From CF-39 sp035651155 (GTDB taxonomy: Bacteria > Chloroflexota > Limnocylindria > P2-11E): DNA of 64,000 nt. Shown here one piece after another: positions 55,979 to 64,000 of this stretch. The first letter of the stretch is position 1. Each line of letters opens with the position of its first letter. The stretch is from NCBI GenBank assembly GCA_035651155.1, contig DASRGG010000021.1:124001-188000 (forward strand), in the 5' to 3' direction. The notes beneath the pieces were generated by a model. It worked only from the letters and a program-made list of their open reading frames with translations. It ran no database searches and was not told the DNA's origin. A program made the position numbers and the translations under genes.

Positions 55979-57478
55979 CTACGCGGCGAACCCGAGCTCG
56001 CGCAGCGCGTCCCGCGCGGCGCCGGCCTCGTCCCAGGGGAGCTTCTCCTCGCCGACGATGATCGATCCCTCGTGGCCCTTCCCCGCGAGGAGCACCGTGT
56101 CGCCCGAGCGCGCGCGGCGGATCGCCTCGCGCACCGCCTCGGCCCGATCGCCGATGACCAGGTAGTCCTCGCCGGCGCGCTTGCCCGCGGCGGTCGCGCC
56201 GGCCTCGATCTCGGAGAGGATCGTCCGCGGGTCCTCGAGGCGCGGGTCCTCCTGGGTGATCACGAAGAGATCCGCGTACCGCGACGCGACCTCCGCGAGG
56301 CGCGGCCGCTTCGTACGGTCGCGCTCTCCGGCGCTCCCGAAGACCGCGATGAGGCGACCCTTCGTGAGCGGGCGCAGCAGCGAGAGCACCTTGTCGAGCG
56401 ATTCGGGCGTGTGCGCGTAGTCGACGATCACCGCGAAGGGCTGGCCCGCGTCGACGCGCTCCATCCTGCCGCGCACCGGACGGGCGCGCTCGAGCGCCGC
56501 CTTCGCCGTCGCGAGCGGGACGCCCGCGGCCACGCCGGTCGCGGCGGCGGCGAGCGCGTTGTGGACGTTGAAGCGTCCGACGAGCGGGAGGCGCAGCGCG
56601 ACGGTCTCGTCCTGGAACGCGACGCGCACGTCGGAGCCGCCGGCGTCGGCCGCGAGGATCGTGCCCTGCACGTCGGCGTGCGCGTCGATCCCGTACGTCA
56701 GGAGGCGCGCCGAGCCGGCCTTGTCCGCGAGATAGCGCCAGTGCGGATCGTCGGCGCTCAGGACGGCGGTCTTCGGCACGCCCTTGTCCGCGCTCGCGGC
56801 GAGCATCTCGAAGAGGATCGCCTTCGCGTCGAGGTAGCTCTGGAGCGTGCCGTGGAAGTCGAGGTGCTCCGGCGTGAGATTCGTGAACACCGCGACGTCG
56901 ATCTCGCAGCCGCGCACCTTGCGCAGCGCGAGCGCGTGCGACGTCGCCTCGAGGACTCCCCACCGGCCGCCTGCGACGAGGAGCTCCGCGAAGAATTCCT
57001 GGATCTCGACGGCCTCCGGCGTGCTCTGCCGCGTATCGTTGGCCCACTCGGATCCGGTGAGCTTGAAGTCCACGGTCGTCGAGAACCCGGTGGGCAGGCC
57101 GTGCGCTTCCAGAACGTCCGACACGAGATGCACCGTCGTCGTCTTGCCGTCGGTCCCGGTGACGCCGACGATCTTCAGCTTGCGCGTCGGATGATCGAAC
57201 AGCTCGGCGGCAAGATCCGCGAGCGCGGCGCGCGTGTCCGCGACGACGGCGAGCGGAGCGCTCGTCGCGACCGCCTCCTCCGCCACGACCGCGACCGCGC
57301 CGCGCCCGACCGCGTCGGCGACGAAGGCGTGCCCGTCGCGATGGAACCCGCGGATGGCGACGAAGACGGCGCCCGGCCCGGCCCTGCGCGAGTCGTACGC
57401 GAGCGCGCGCACGTCGTGGTCCGCCGCGCGCTCGGGCACGGGGATGCCGCAGGCGGCGAAGAGGGCGCCGAGCTTCAC
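55979..57478 (-). CDS. murE: UDP-MurNAc-tripeptide ligase MurE
   Basis: Adds the third residue to UDP-MurNAc-L-Ala-D-Glu. The 499-aa protein has the Mur layout: an N-terminal UDP-binding region with YDSRRAGPGAVFVA, the P-loop VTGTDGKTTT, the KLTGSEWANDTRQSTPEA block, NLTPEHLDFHGTLQSYLDAK, and the C-terminal GSAGERDRTKRPRLAEV. The specificity motif reads EDPR, where meso-DAP ligases have DNPR. With two FemABX genes next door, Lys or Orn at position 3 is likely, but a DAP-type enzyme is not excluded. GTG 57478 overlaps the FemABX stop (GTGA). Confidence 0.9.
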   Translation of the reverse strand: MKLGALFAACGIPVPERAADHDVRALAYDSRRAGPGAVFVAIRGFHRDGHAFVADAVGRGAVAVVAEEAVATSAPLAVVADTRAALADLAAELFDHPTRKLKIVGVTGTDGKTTTVHLVSDVLEAHGLPTGFSTTVDFKLTGSEWANDTRQSTPEAVEIQEFFAELLVAGGRWGVLEATSHALALRKVRGCEIDVAVFTNLTPEHLDFHGTLQSYLDAKAILFEMLAASADKGVPKTAVLSADDPHWRYLADKAGSARLLTYGIDAHADVQGTILAADAGGSDVRVAFQDETVALRLPLVGRFNVHNALAAAATGVAAGVPLATAKAALERARPVRGRMERVDAGQPFAVIVDYAHTPESLDKVLSLLRPLTKGRLIAVFGSAGERDRTKRPRLAEVASRYADLFVITQEDPRLEDPRTILSEIEAGATAAGKRAGEDYLVIGDRAEAVREAIRRARSGDTVLLAGKGHEGSIIVGEEKLPWDEAGAARDALRELGFAA

Positions 57479-58491
57479 CGGCGAACGCGCCGGGCGAGCC
57501 GGAGCGCCGTCGTGTACGCCGGCTCCGCCACCAGATAGGCGCGGTACAGGAGCGGGGACGGCACGGTATCGTGCGCGCCGACCCACCGCCGCACGGTGCC
57601 TCCGAACCCGCGCTTGAAGAGATACGGGCCGTACATCGGATCGTCCTTTCGCTCGGGGTCGCGCGGGATGCCGCCCATGTCGAAGGCGCGACGGCCCGCT
57701 CGCTTCGCTTCGATGATGCACTCCCAGACCAGCGCGTACGCGGCGTAGGTCTTGCGGCCCGCGTCGTTCGTCGCCCCGGTCTGGTACAGCGCGCGGTCGC
57801 CGCACCGCCACACCATCGCTCCCGCGACGGCCTCCTCGCCCGAGTACGCCAGGCGCAGCGTGGCGAGACCCGCGCGGATGAGCGTGCTCCACGTCTTCTG
57901 GTAGTAGCCCCAGGTGCGCGTGATGAAGCCCGCGCGCTCGCCGGTCGTGGCGTAGAGGTCGTAGAACGCGCGCAGCGCGGCGTCGTCGCCGGCCTCACGG
58001 ATCGCGACCCCCTTCTTCGCGGCCTGACGGACGCTCCAGCGCGTGTCCTTCTCGAGGCCGGCCATGAGCGCGTCCTCGTCCGGCGCGAGATCGAGCTCGA
58101 GCGTCGCGAGGACGGGCTGGATGTCCTGCGACGAACGTCGAAAGCCGGCCTCGCGGAGCGCGGGCGCGGCGAACGACGGATCCATCTCCGGGTCGACCTT
58201 CAGGAACACCGCGCGCCGCTCGCGCGCGAGCGACGCCAGCCGCGCGAGCGCGGCCGCCAGGCCGTCGCGATCGTCCGGCGCGACGATCGGTCCGCGCGGC
58301 ACGTACGCGATCGGCCGGCCCGGGAGCGCGTCGCGCCAGAGCACGAGCGCGACGGGGAGCGGATCGGCGATGCGCACGAACTCGGGCCGCCAGCCCTGCG
58401 CCGCGCGGATCTGGGCCCACGCGCTCGATTGCAGCGCGTGCCCCCACGGCGAGCGCGCGGCCGCCTCGTCCCAGCCGGCGGGAGCGCTCAC
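57475..58491 (-). CDS. FemABX-type peptidyltransferase (first of the pair next to murE)
   Basis: A 338-aa GNAT-fold transferase that adds amino acids from aminoacyl-tRNA to the peptidoglycan stem or an equivalent acceptor. Key blocks: HALQSSAWAQIRAAQGW, IAYVPRGPIVAPDDRD, DTRWSVRQAAKKGVAI, and FDMGGIPRDPERKDDPMYGPYLFKRGFGG, which is the classic FemX C-terminal signature. The start is GTG 58491 or CTG 58500, which overlaps the next gene's stop (CTGA). Confidence 0.85.
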   Translation of the reverse strand: MSAPAGWDEAAARSPWGHALQSSAWAQIRAAQGWRPEFVRIADPLPVALVLWRDALPGRPIAYVPRGPIVAPDDRDGLAAALARLASLARERRAVFLKVDPEMDPSFAAPALREAGFRRSSQDIQPVLATLELDLAPDEDALMAGLEKDTRWSVRQAAKKGVAIREAGDDAALRAFYDLYATTGERAGFITRTWGYYQKTWSTLIRAGLATLRLAYSGEEAVAGAMVWRCGDRALYQTGATNDAGRKTYAAYALVWECIIEAKRAGRRAFDMGGIPRDPERKDDPMYGPYLFKRGFGGTVRRWVGAHDTVPSPLLYRAYLVAEPAYTTALRLARRVRR

Positions 58492-58496
58492 CCCGC

Positions 58497-59477
58497 TCAG
58501 GCCGCGGACCGCGCCAGCCGGCGCCTCGCGCCGAGCTGCCAGATCGGGTAGAGGACGGCGCGCACCGGGATCTCGAGCGGCCCCATCCATTCGGTGACCT
58601 GGCCTCCGAATCCGAGCTTGAAGTTCTCGACGCCGGCCAGCGGATCGTCCGCGCCCTCCGCGAGACCCCACATGTCGTAGCGCCTCGCGCCGAGCGCGCG
58701 CATGCGCATCATCGCGCGCCACTTGAGCAGGTAGAACGGGCGCGCCTCGGCGTGCGTCCCGCTCCAGCCTCCGTACAGCTCCCACGCGCGGTCCGCGAGG
58801 CGCGCGAGCATCAGTGCGCCGGCATCCTCGTCGCCGACCCGCGCGAGCATCATGTGCGCGCGGTCGCCGAAGGCCGCGAGGAGCCGCTCGAAGTACTCGC
58901 GCGAGTGCAGCGCGAAGCGATCGCGCTCGCCCACCGCGCGCAGCACGCGCAGGAACCGATCGAGGTCGCGCGTCTCCTCGGTGACGACGCCCTCGCGCTC
59001 GCCCTTCTTGATGTACTGCCGCGTCTTCTTCCGCATCGCGGCCTGCAGCGCGTCCGGATCCAGCGTGAGGTCCATGAGCAGGGTGCGCCGCGGCTGCACG
59101 AAGACGGGCGACCGCCGCACGCCCGCCCGCGCGAGCGCGTCGCGGAGCGCGCCGTCCGGCGGGACCTCGGGGTCGCACAGGAGGCTCGCGCAGCGTTCGT
59201 TCGCGAGCGCGTCGCGCACCGCGACGATCGCGTCCGCGAGGCGGTCCGGCTCGACCAGCGGTCCGCGCGGCGCGTACGCGACCGTGATCCCGAGCGGCAG
59301 TCGCTTGGTCAGCACCTGGGCGACGCCGCCGTCGAGGACGAAGCGACGCGCGCCCCAGCCGGTCGTCGCCTTGAGCTCAGCCCACGCGCGCGTCTGGAGG
59401 ATGTGCCCCCGGCCCGTCGCGACGACGAGCTCGTCCCAGCGGTCCAGGTCCGCGGCTTCCGCGGGGCGCGCTACCAC
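58497..59477 (-). CDS. FemABX-type peptidyltransferase (second of the pair)
   Basis: A 326-aa paralogue of the neighbouring gene. HILQTRAWAELKATTGW, VAYAPRGPLVEPDRLAD, MRKKTRQYIKKGEREGV and YDMWGLAEGADDPLAGVENF then KLGFGG are the matching blocks. GTG 59477 abuts the topA stop (TAG-GTG). Two such enzymes suggest a two-residue cross-bridge or two distinct acceptors. Confidence 0.85.
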   Translation of the reverse strand: MVARPAEAADLDRWDELVVATGRGHILQTRAWAELKATTGWGARRFVLDGGVAQVLTKRLPLGITVAYAPRGPLVEPDRLADAIVAVRDALANERCASLLCDPEVPPDGALRDALARAGVRRSPVFVQPRRTLLMDLTLDPDALQAAMRKKTRQYIKKGEREGVVTEETRDLDRFLRVLRAVGERDRFALHSREYFERLLAAFGDRAHMMLARVGDEDAGALMLARLADRAWELYGGWSGTHAEARPFYLLKWRAMMRMRALGARRYDMWGLAEGADDPLAGVENFKLGFGGQVTEWMGPLEIPVRAVLYPIWQLGARRRLARSAA

Positions 59478-61643
59478 CTACGCCGCGTCTTTGTTGGGAA
59501 GCTCACGCGCGGTGTACGTGCATTCCGGATACCGCTCGCAGCCGTAGAACATCGACCGTCCACGACCGCGACGGCGGACGAGCTCGCCCTTCCCGCAGTC
59601 GGGGCAGGCGACACCGGTCTTCTGAAGCGTCTTCTTCACGTACTTGCAGTCGGGATAGCCCGTGCACCCGACGAACGGCCCAAAGCGACCGCGACGCTTC
59701 GCGAGCGGCTTGCCGCACTCGGGGCACATCTCCCCCTCGACGATCTCGAGCTGCGGCTCCTGCTGGCCTTCGAGCGGCTCCGCGTAATCGCACGCACCGG
59801 GCGGCTGCGTATCGCCCTTCTTCGTCTTCTTGAATCCCGTGCACGAGTAGAAGCGGCCGAAGCGTCCGAGCTTGATCACCACCGGGCGTCCGCACTTGGG
59901 GCAGACCCTGTCGGTGGCCACCTCGGTCACGTCGGACTTCTTCACCGACTTGGTCTTCTCCTCGACGCGCTTGGAGAAGGGGCCGAAGAAGTCGCGCACG
60001 ACCGGGACCCACTCGACCTCGCCCTCGGCGATCTTGTCCAGGTCGAGCTCCATGCGCGCCGTGAACCCCGTGTCGACGATGTCGGCGAAGTGCTCCTTCA
60101 GGAAGTCCGTGACGACGAAGCCGACGTCCTCGGGGATGAGCGCGCGGCCTTCCTTGCGGACGTAACGCCGTCCGACGAGCGTGGAGATCGTTGGCGCGTA
60201 CGTGGAGGGACGGCCGATGCCGAACTCCTCGAGCGCCTTCACCAGCGACGCCTCGGTGAAGCGCGGCGGCGGCTGCGTGAAGTGCTGTGCCGTCGCGAGG
60301 CCCAGGAGCGTGAGCTCCTCGCCCTCGACGACCGCGGGCAGCGGCGCGACTTCCTTCTCGGGCTCGTCGGTGCCCTCGGTGTACACGCGGATGAAGCCGT
60401 CGAACGTGACGCGGCGACCGTTGGCGCGCAGCACGTACTGCCCCGCTTCGACGTCGAGGCGGGTGTTCTCGAACTTCGCGGGCGCCATCTGCGACGCGAG
60501 CGTGCGCTGCCAGATGAGCGTGTAGAGCTTCAGCTGGTCCGGCTTGAGGTGCTTGCGCAGGTACGCCGGCGTGCGCGAGAGGTCCGTCGGCCGGATCGCC
60601 TCGTGGGCCTCCTGCGCGCCCTTCGAGCGCGTCTTGTAGTGGCGCGGGTGCTCGAGCGCGTATTCGGGCCCGAACTCCTTCGTGATGACGTCCTTCGCCT
60701 GGCGGAGCGCGCCCTCGGCGACGTGCAGCGAGTCGGTGCGCATATAGGTGATGAGCCCGACCGGCGCGTCGCCCAGCGAGACGCCTTCGTACAGCTGCTG
60801 CGCCACGACCATCGTCTTCTTCACCGAGAAGCCGAGCTTGCGCGAGGCGTCCTGCTGGAGCGTCGACGTGGTGTACGGGGGCGCGGCGTTGCGCGAGCTC
60901 TCGCGGGTCTCGAGGCTCTTGACGACGTACGTCGCCTGCTCGAGGGCGGCCCTGTGCCGCTCGGCATGCGCGCCATCCGGGATCTCGAGCTTCTTGCCCT
61001 TGTGCTGGATGACCTCGGCCCTGAACGACTCGCCGGCCTTGTTCGCGAGATCCGCCTCGATGCTCCAGTACTCGACGGGCGTGAAGGCCTGGATCTCGCG
61101 CTCGCGATCGACGATGAGGCGCAGCGCGACGGACTGGACGCGTCCGGCCGACAGGCCGTAGCGGATCTTCTTCCAGAGGAGCGGCGACATCGTGTAGCCG
61201 ACGAGCCGATCGACGACGCGGCGCGCCTGCTGCGCGTTCACGAGGTCCTGGTCGATCTCGCGCGGGTGCTTGAAGGCGTCCTTGATCGCCTGGGGCGTGA
61301 TCTCGTGGAAGGTAACGCGGCGGAGCTTGGACGCCGGGACCTTGATGACGTCGGCGACGTGCCAGGCGATCGCCTCGCCCTCGCGGTCGAGGTCGGTCGC
61401 CAGCCAGACGTTCTTCGCCGCCTTCGCCTCGCGGCGGAGGGTGCGGACCTGCTTCTCAGAATCCTCGGGGACGACGTATTCGGGCAGGAACGTCTTGAGA
61501 TCGATGCCCATCTTCGACTTGGGCAGATCCCGGATATGTCCAAAGGACGCCTCGACCTTGTACTCGCTTCCGAGCATCCGTTCGAGCGTCCTTGCCTTCG
61601 TCGGCGACTCGACGACGACGAGGTCTTGCTTTGCTTCCGCCAA
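59478..61643 (-). CDS. topA: DNA topoisomerase I
   Basis: Relaxes negative supercoils. The 721-aa protein has the TOPRIM start (DLVVVESPTKARTLERML), the DLDREGEAIAW segment, the active-site Tyr in LITYMRTDSLHVAEG, and three C-terminal zinc-binding repeats (CPKCGRPVVIKLGRFGRFYSC, CPECGKPLAKRRGRFGPF and CPDCGKGELVRRRGRGRSMF), each ending in a Cys pair. I prefer TTG 61643 as the start, with AAAGGA 8 nt upstream; TTG 61664 would add seven residues and directly abuts a hairpin. Confidence 0.94.
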   Translation of the reverse strand: MAEAKQDLVVVESPTKARTLERMLGSEYKVEASFGHIRDLPKSKMGIDLKTFLPEYVVPEDSEKQVRTLRREAKAAKNVWLATDLDREGEAIAWHVADVIKVPASKLRRVTFHEITPQAIKDAFKHPREIDQDLVNAQQARRVVDRLVGYTMSPLLWKKIRYGLSAGRVQSVALRLIVDREREIQAFTPVEYWSIEADLANKAGESFRAEVIQHKGKKLEIPDGAHAERHRAALEQATYVVKSLETRESSRNAAPPYTTSTLQQDASRKLGFSVKKTMVVAQQLYEGVSLGDAPVGLITYMRTDSLHVAEGALRQAKDVITKEFGPEYALEHPRHYKTRSKGAQEAHEAIRPTDLSRTPAYLRKHLKPDQLKLYTLIWQRTLASQMAPAKFENTRLDVEAGQYVLRANGRRVTFDGFIRVYTEGTDEPEKEVAPLPAVVEGEELTLLGLATAQHFTQPPPRFTEASLVKALEEFGIGRPSTYAPTISTLVGRRYVRKEGRALIPEDVGFVVTDFLKEHFADIVDTGFTARMELDLDKIAEGEVEWVPVVRDFFGPFSKRVEEKTKSVKKSDVTEVATDRVCPKCGRPVVIKLGRFGRFYSCTGFKKTKKGDTQPPGACDYAEPLEGQQEPQLEIVEGEMCPECGKPLAKRRGRFGPFVGCTGYPDCKYVKKTLQKTGVACPDCGKGELVRRRGRGRSMFYGCERYPECTYTARELPNKDAA

Positions 61644-61665
61644 CCTCGTTTTCCTTTCGCCCAAT

Positions 61666-61688
61666 AAAAAGGGACCCTCACGGGCCCC
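61666..61688 (-). terminator. Terminator-like hairpin next to the topA start
   Basis: On the minus strand a 6-bp stem (GGGGCC with GGTCCC, one G-T wobble; 61688-61683 and 61676-61671) with a 6-nt loop is followed by five T residues. It sits within 25 nt of the topA start and 105 nt after the manC stop. It could end the trpS-manC transcript or attenuate topA. A second inverted repeat (GGCCG with CGGCC, 61781-61794) overlaps the manC stop and could pair alternatively with a neighbouring TCGGCC/GGCCGA repeat, but no T run follows it. The rest of the 129-nt gap holds no gene that I can see. Confidence 0.55.
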
Positions 61689-61793
61689 CCACTGCCTACC
61701 ACTCTAGCGGCCGTGGCGAGACGCTCTATTTAGACGTAGAGAGCCCGGCGGCCATCCGGAGCCCGATTTCGGCCCATTTTGGCCGAAAACGGC

Positions 61794-62864
61794 CTACAGG
61801 AGGTCTTCCCGCTCCTCGCGCCGGAGCCGGTCGACGACCTCCTTCACCTCCTCGGATCGCTCCTTCGAGGCGATGAGGAGAGCGTCGGGGGTGTCCACCA
61901 CGACCAACCCCTCAACGCCCACCAGGGCGACCGTCTTCCCGGGTGCCCAGGCGTAATTCCCCGACGCGTCGACGGCCACGTGCCCGTCGGACGACCAATT
62001 CCCGCCCCGCTGGACGATGGCGGCCAGGCGGGCCCAGCTGCCCACGTCGTGCCAGCCGATGTCCGCCGGCACGACCGCGACGTTCGCGGCCTTCTCCATG
62101 ACGCCGTAGTCGATGGTCGTGCGGTCCGTCTCCTCCCACACCTCGGCGAGGACGGACTCGTAGCGCGGCGAGCCGACCGCGTCGGCGAGCGCGTCGATCA
62201 CGCGCGCGGTGTTCGGCAGGTGCTCGCGGTAGGCGGCGATCACGTCCGCGACGCGCCACACGAACATCCCCGCGTTCCAGAAGTGGCCGCCCGCGGCGAG
62301 CATCTTCTCCGCGGCCTCGCGCTTCGGCTTCTCGATGAAGCGCTTCACCGCGTGCACCGGCACCGGTCCGGTCACCGGGAGACGGTCGCCGGCCTCGATG
62401 TAGCCGAAGCCCGTGTCCGGGCGCTCCGGCGCGACCCCGAGCGTCACCAGGTATCCCTGCTCGGCGGCGGCGGTGGCCGAGAGGAGGACGTCGCGGAACG
62501 TCGAGCGCTTCTCGACCACATGGTCGGACGGCAGCACCGCGGCCACCGCGTCCGGGTCGAACGCGTAGAGCGCCGCCATGGCGAGGCCGATCGCCGCGGC
62601 GTTGCCGCGCGGGTAGGGCTCGACGACGAGGTGGTCGGCGCGGAGCTCCGGCAGCTGCTCGTGGATGAGCGCGCCATGCTCGGGCGGCGCGACCGCGAAG
62701 ATGCGCTCCGTCGGGACGATCTCGGCGATGCGGTCGACGGTCTCCTGCAACAGCGAGCGCTCGCCGACGAGATCGAGGAACTGCTTGGGGCGCGAGCGAC
62801 GGGAGCGCGGCCAGAGGCGCGTGCCGGCGCCGCCGGACAGGATCAGCCCGTACAGGCGTGGCAA
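61794..62864 (-). CDS. manC: Mannose-1-phosphate guanylyltransferase
   Basis: Makes GDP-mannose from mannose-1-phosphate and GTP. The 356-aa protein has the nucleotidyltransferase start LILSGGAGTRLWPRSR and the RPKQFLDL motif. The LPSDH metal-binding block, FIEKPKREAA and FWNAGMFVWR follow. The cupin-type isomerase domain is absent, so it is monofunctional. TTG 62864 lies 3 nt after the trpS stop. GDP-mannose would feed glycan or lipid mannosylation, in keeping with the GT-C-like gene at 18366, but that link is inference. Confidence 0.92.
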   Translation of the reverse strand: MPRLYGLILSGGAGTRLWPRSRRSRPKQFLDLVGERSLLQETVDRIAEIVPTERIFAVAPPEHGALIHEQLPELRADHLVVEPYPRGNAAAIGLAMAALYAFDPDAVAAVLPSDHVVEKRSTFRDVLLSATAAAEQGYLVTLGVAPERPDTGFGYIEAGDRLPVTGPVPVHAVKRFIEKPKREAAEKMLAAGGHFWNAGMFVWRVADVIAAYREHLPNTARVIDALADAVGSPRYESVLAEVWEETDRTTIDYGVMEKAANVAVVPADIGWHDVGSWARLAAIVQRGGNWSSDGHVAVDASGNYAWAPGKTVALVGVEGLVVVDTPDALLIASKERSEEVKEVVDRLRREEREDLL

Positions 62865-62867
62865 CGC

Positions 62868-63914
62868 CTAGCGGCCGAAGTAGTCGAGCTTCATCGCGTG
62901 ACGCACCTCGTGCAGCGTCTCGGTCGCCTCGCGCCGCGCGCGCTCGCTGCCCGCGGCGAGGATCTCGTCCACGATCCGCGGCTTCGCGGCGAACTCGGCG
63001 CGGCGGGCGCGGATCGGCGCGAGGAACGCCTCGAGCGCCGCGATCAGCCTCCGCTTCACCTCGACGTCGCTCACCGTTCCCTCGCGATAGCGCCGCTTCA
63101 GGTCCTCGACCTCGGCCTTGTCCGGGTTGAACGTGTCGTGATAGACGAAGACCGGGTTCCCCTCGACCGTGCCCGGGTCCGTCGCGCGGACGCGCTTGGG
63201 GTCCGTGTACATCTTCCTGACCTTGCGCTCGACGGTCTGCGGATCGTCGCGCAGGTAGATGGCGTTGTCGAGGCTCTTCCCCATCTTCTCGCGCCCGTCG
63301 GTGCCGGGGAGCAGGCCGACCTCCGGGATGAGCGGCTTCGGCTCCGGGAAGACCGGGGCGAAGAGCTCGTTGAACTTCCGCGCGATCTCGCGCGTCAGCT
63401 CGACGTGCGATTCCTGGTCCTTCCCCACCGGCACGAGATCGCCCTTCACGACGAGGATGTCCGCGGCCTGGAGGACCGGATAGCCCAGCAGGCCGTAGGT
63501 CGGCTCGCGCAGGCCGTGGTCGCGGAGCTGGTCCTTGAGCGTCGGGATGCGCTGCACGCGCGGCACCGAGACGAGCATCGAGAAGTACAGGTGCAGCTCG
63601 GGGATCTGCGGCACGAGCGACTGCAGGAAGTACGTGACCTTCTCCGGATCGACGCCGACCGCGAGGTTGTCGAGCACGTCGTCGCGGATGTTCCGCTCGA
63701 TCTCGGCCAGGCCCTCGAGCTTCGTCGTGAGCATGTGGTGGTCCGCGACGAGCAGGAATGTCTCGTACTCGTCCTGCAGGCGAACGCGGTTCGCGAGCGT
63801 GCCGACGTAGTTGCCCACGTGGAGCGGGCCGGTCGGGCGGTCGCCCGTCAGGATCCGCTTCCGCGTGCGCTTCGCGGGGACGCTCTGCCGCGGTGTGATC
63901 ATCTCTGCGGTCAT
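62868..63914 (-). CDS. trpS: Tryptophanyl-tRNA synthetase
   Basis: A 348-aa class I synthetase. The HIGH-type motif is GDRPTGPLHVGNYVG and the KMSKS motif is GREKMGKSLDN. YPVLQAADILVVKGDLVPVGKDQESHVELTREIARKFN is the tryptophan-binding and tRNA region. ATG 63914 overlaps the stop of the gene to its right (ATGA). The N-terminal 20 residues are extra and basic. Confidence 0.95.
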   Translation of the reverse strand: MTAEMITPRQSVPAKRTRKRILTGDRPTGPLHVGNYVGTLANRVRLQDEYETFLLVADHHMLTTKLEGLAEIERNIRDDVLDNLAVGVDPEKVTYFLQSLVPQIPELHLYFSMLVSVPRVQRIPTLKDQLRDHGLREPTYGLLGYPVLQAADILVVKGDLVPVGKDQESHVELTREIARKFNELFAPVFPEPKPLIPEVGLLPGTDGREKMGKSLDNAIYLRDDPQTVERKVRKMYTDPKRVRATDPGTVEGNPVFVYHDTFNPDKAEVEDLKRRYREGTVSDVEVKRRLIAALEAFLAPIRARRAEFAAKPRIVDEILAAGSERARREATETLHEVRHAMKLDYFGR

Positions 63915-64000
63915 GGGACCGTCGATGCTAGCGCCCGGGCCAGCTCGCCTGCGACCAGTCGTCCCGCCTCGTCGCGCTTCCCGACGAAGAAATGGTCGAC
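63911..64000 (-). CDS. C-terminal fragment of a gene running off the right edge
   Basis: The last 29 residues of a minus-strand gene, read from the window edge to a TGA at 63913-63911, which overlaps the trpS ATG. The peptide reads VDHFFVGKRDEAGRLVAGEL then ARALASTVP. It is helical in character, but too short for a family call. The coupling to trpS means they share an operon. Confidence 0.5.
   Translation of the reverse strand, partial: VDHFFVGKRDEAGRLVAGELARALASTVP

Noticed and set aside
1..64000. CRISPR arrays, tRNA or rRNA genes, insertion sequences, prophage
   Set aside because: I saw no direct-repeat arrays, no cloverleaf sequences, no transposase motifs and no terminal inverted repeats while reading both strands.

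Overview
The window is very GC-rich DNA (about 70% by eye), densely packed and mostly bacterial housekeeping genes. I see no rRNA, tRNA, CRISPR array, insertion sequence or prophage. GTG and TTG starts are common, and stop/start overlaps of 1 or 4 bases (ATGA, GTGA, TGATG) are the rule. The gene content fits an uncultured member of the Chloroflexota (Limnocylindria/Dormibacteria-like) or a related terrabacterial group: an AroK-AroB fusion, a gamma-alpha fused KorA with KorB, an LLM-class flavin oxidoreductase, a baseplate-J-like membrane protein beside an FtsA-like ATPase, tandem FemABX genes, and leaderless promoters. That placement is inference.

Layout. 1-4016 (minus): nucleoside salvage and NAD (pyrimidine and purine nucleoside phosphorylases, nadK, tlyA). 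4054-4944 (plus): an alpha/beta hydrolase. 4972-17701 (minus): a twelve-gene run alaS - actin-like ATPase - baseplate-J-like protein - ruvX - mltG - aroE - aroC - aroKB - aroQ - efp - xseA - xseB, with nearly every junction overlapping. 17798-22287 (minus): ytxH, two membrane proteins, then mnmA, a short IscU-like protein and iscS, a set for tRNA 2-thiouridine. 22425-26656 (minus): hisS, aspS, a degenerate beta-lactamase-like gene and the frameshifted remains of an AAA-type regulatory ATPase. 26693-33379: a lipoprotein cyclophilin, a membrane protein, a fumarase/aspartase-family lyase, and korA-korB, where korB carries an in-frame mini-intein. 33376-42554: an S9 peptidase, an LLM oxidoreductase, a decayed hydrolase pseudogene, typA, rel and recJ. 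42542-47870: a deacetylase-like lipoprotein, an unusual FtsH-type protease with two membrane-anchored partners, and a membrane-anchored hydrolase. 47958-51428 (minus): secF, secD, a TatB-like gene and pyrF. 51476-54270 (plus): a PhnD-PhnC-PhnE-type ABC importer. 54275-64000 (minus): a TolB-like lipid-side beta-propeller, a P-loop kinase, murE, two FemABX transferases, topA, manC and trpS.

The most notable item is the 163-residue mini-intein in KorB (31458-31946). It splits the CxxC that binds the [4Fe-4S] cluster, and the splice-junction +1 cysteine is itself the second cysteine of that motif. Other points: (i) many transcription units start 6-11 nt after a TANNNT hexamer with no Shine-Dalgarno, implying leaderless mRNAs; (ii) alaS has no ATG, GTG or TTG start, and its best start is ACG behind a good Shine-Dalgarno; (iii) two pseudogene remnants lie in otherwise compact DNA; (iv) the FtsH homologue has a Gly/Met-rich insertion in its AAA domain; (v) the IscU-like protein keeps only the C-terminal part of the scaffold domain.
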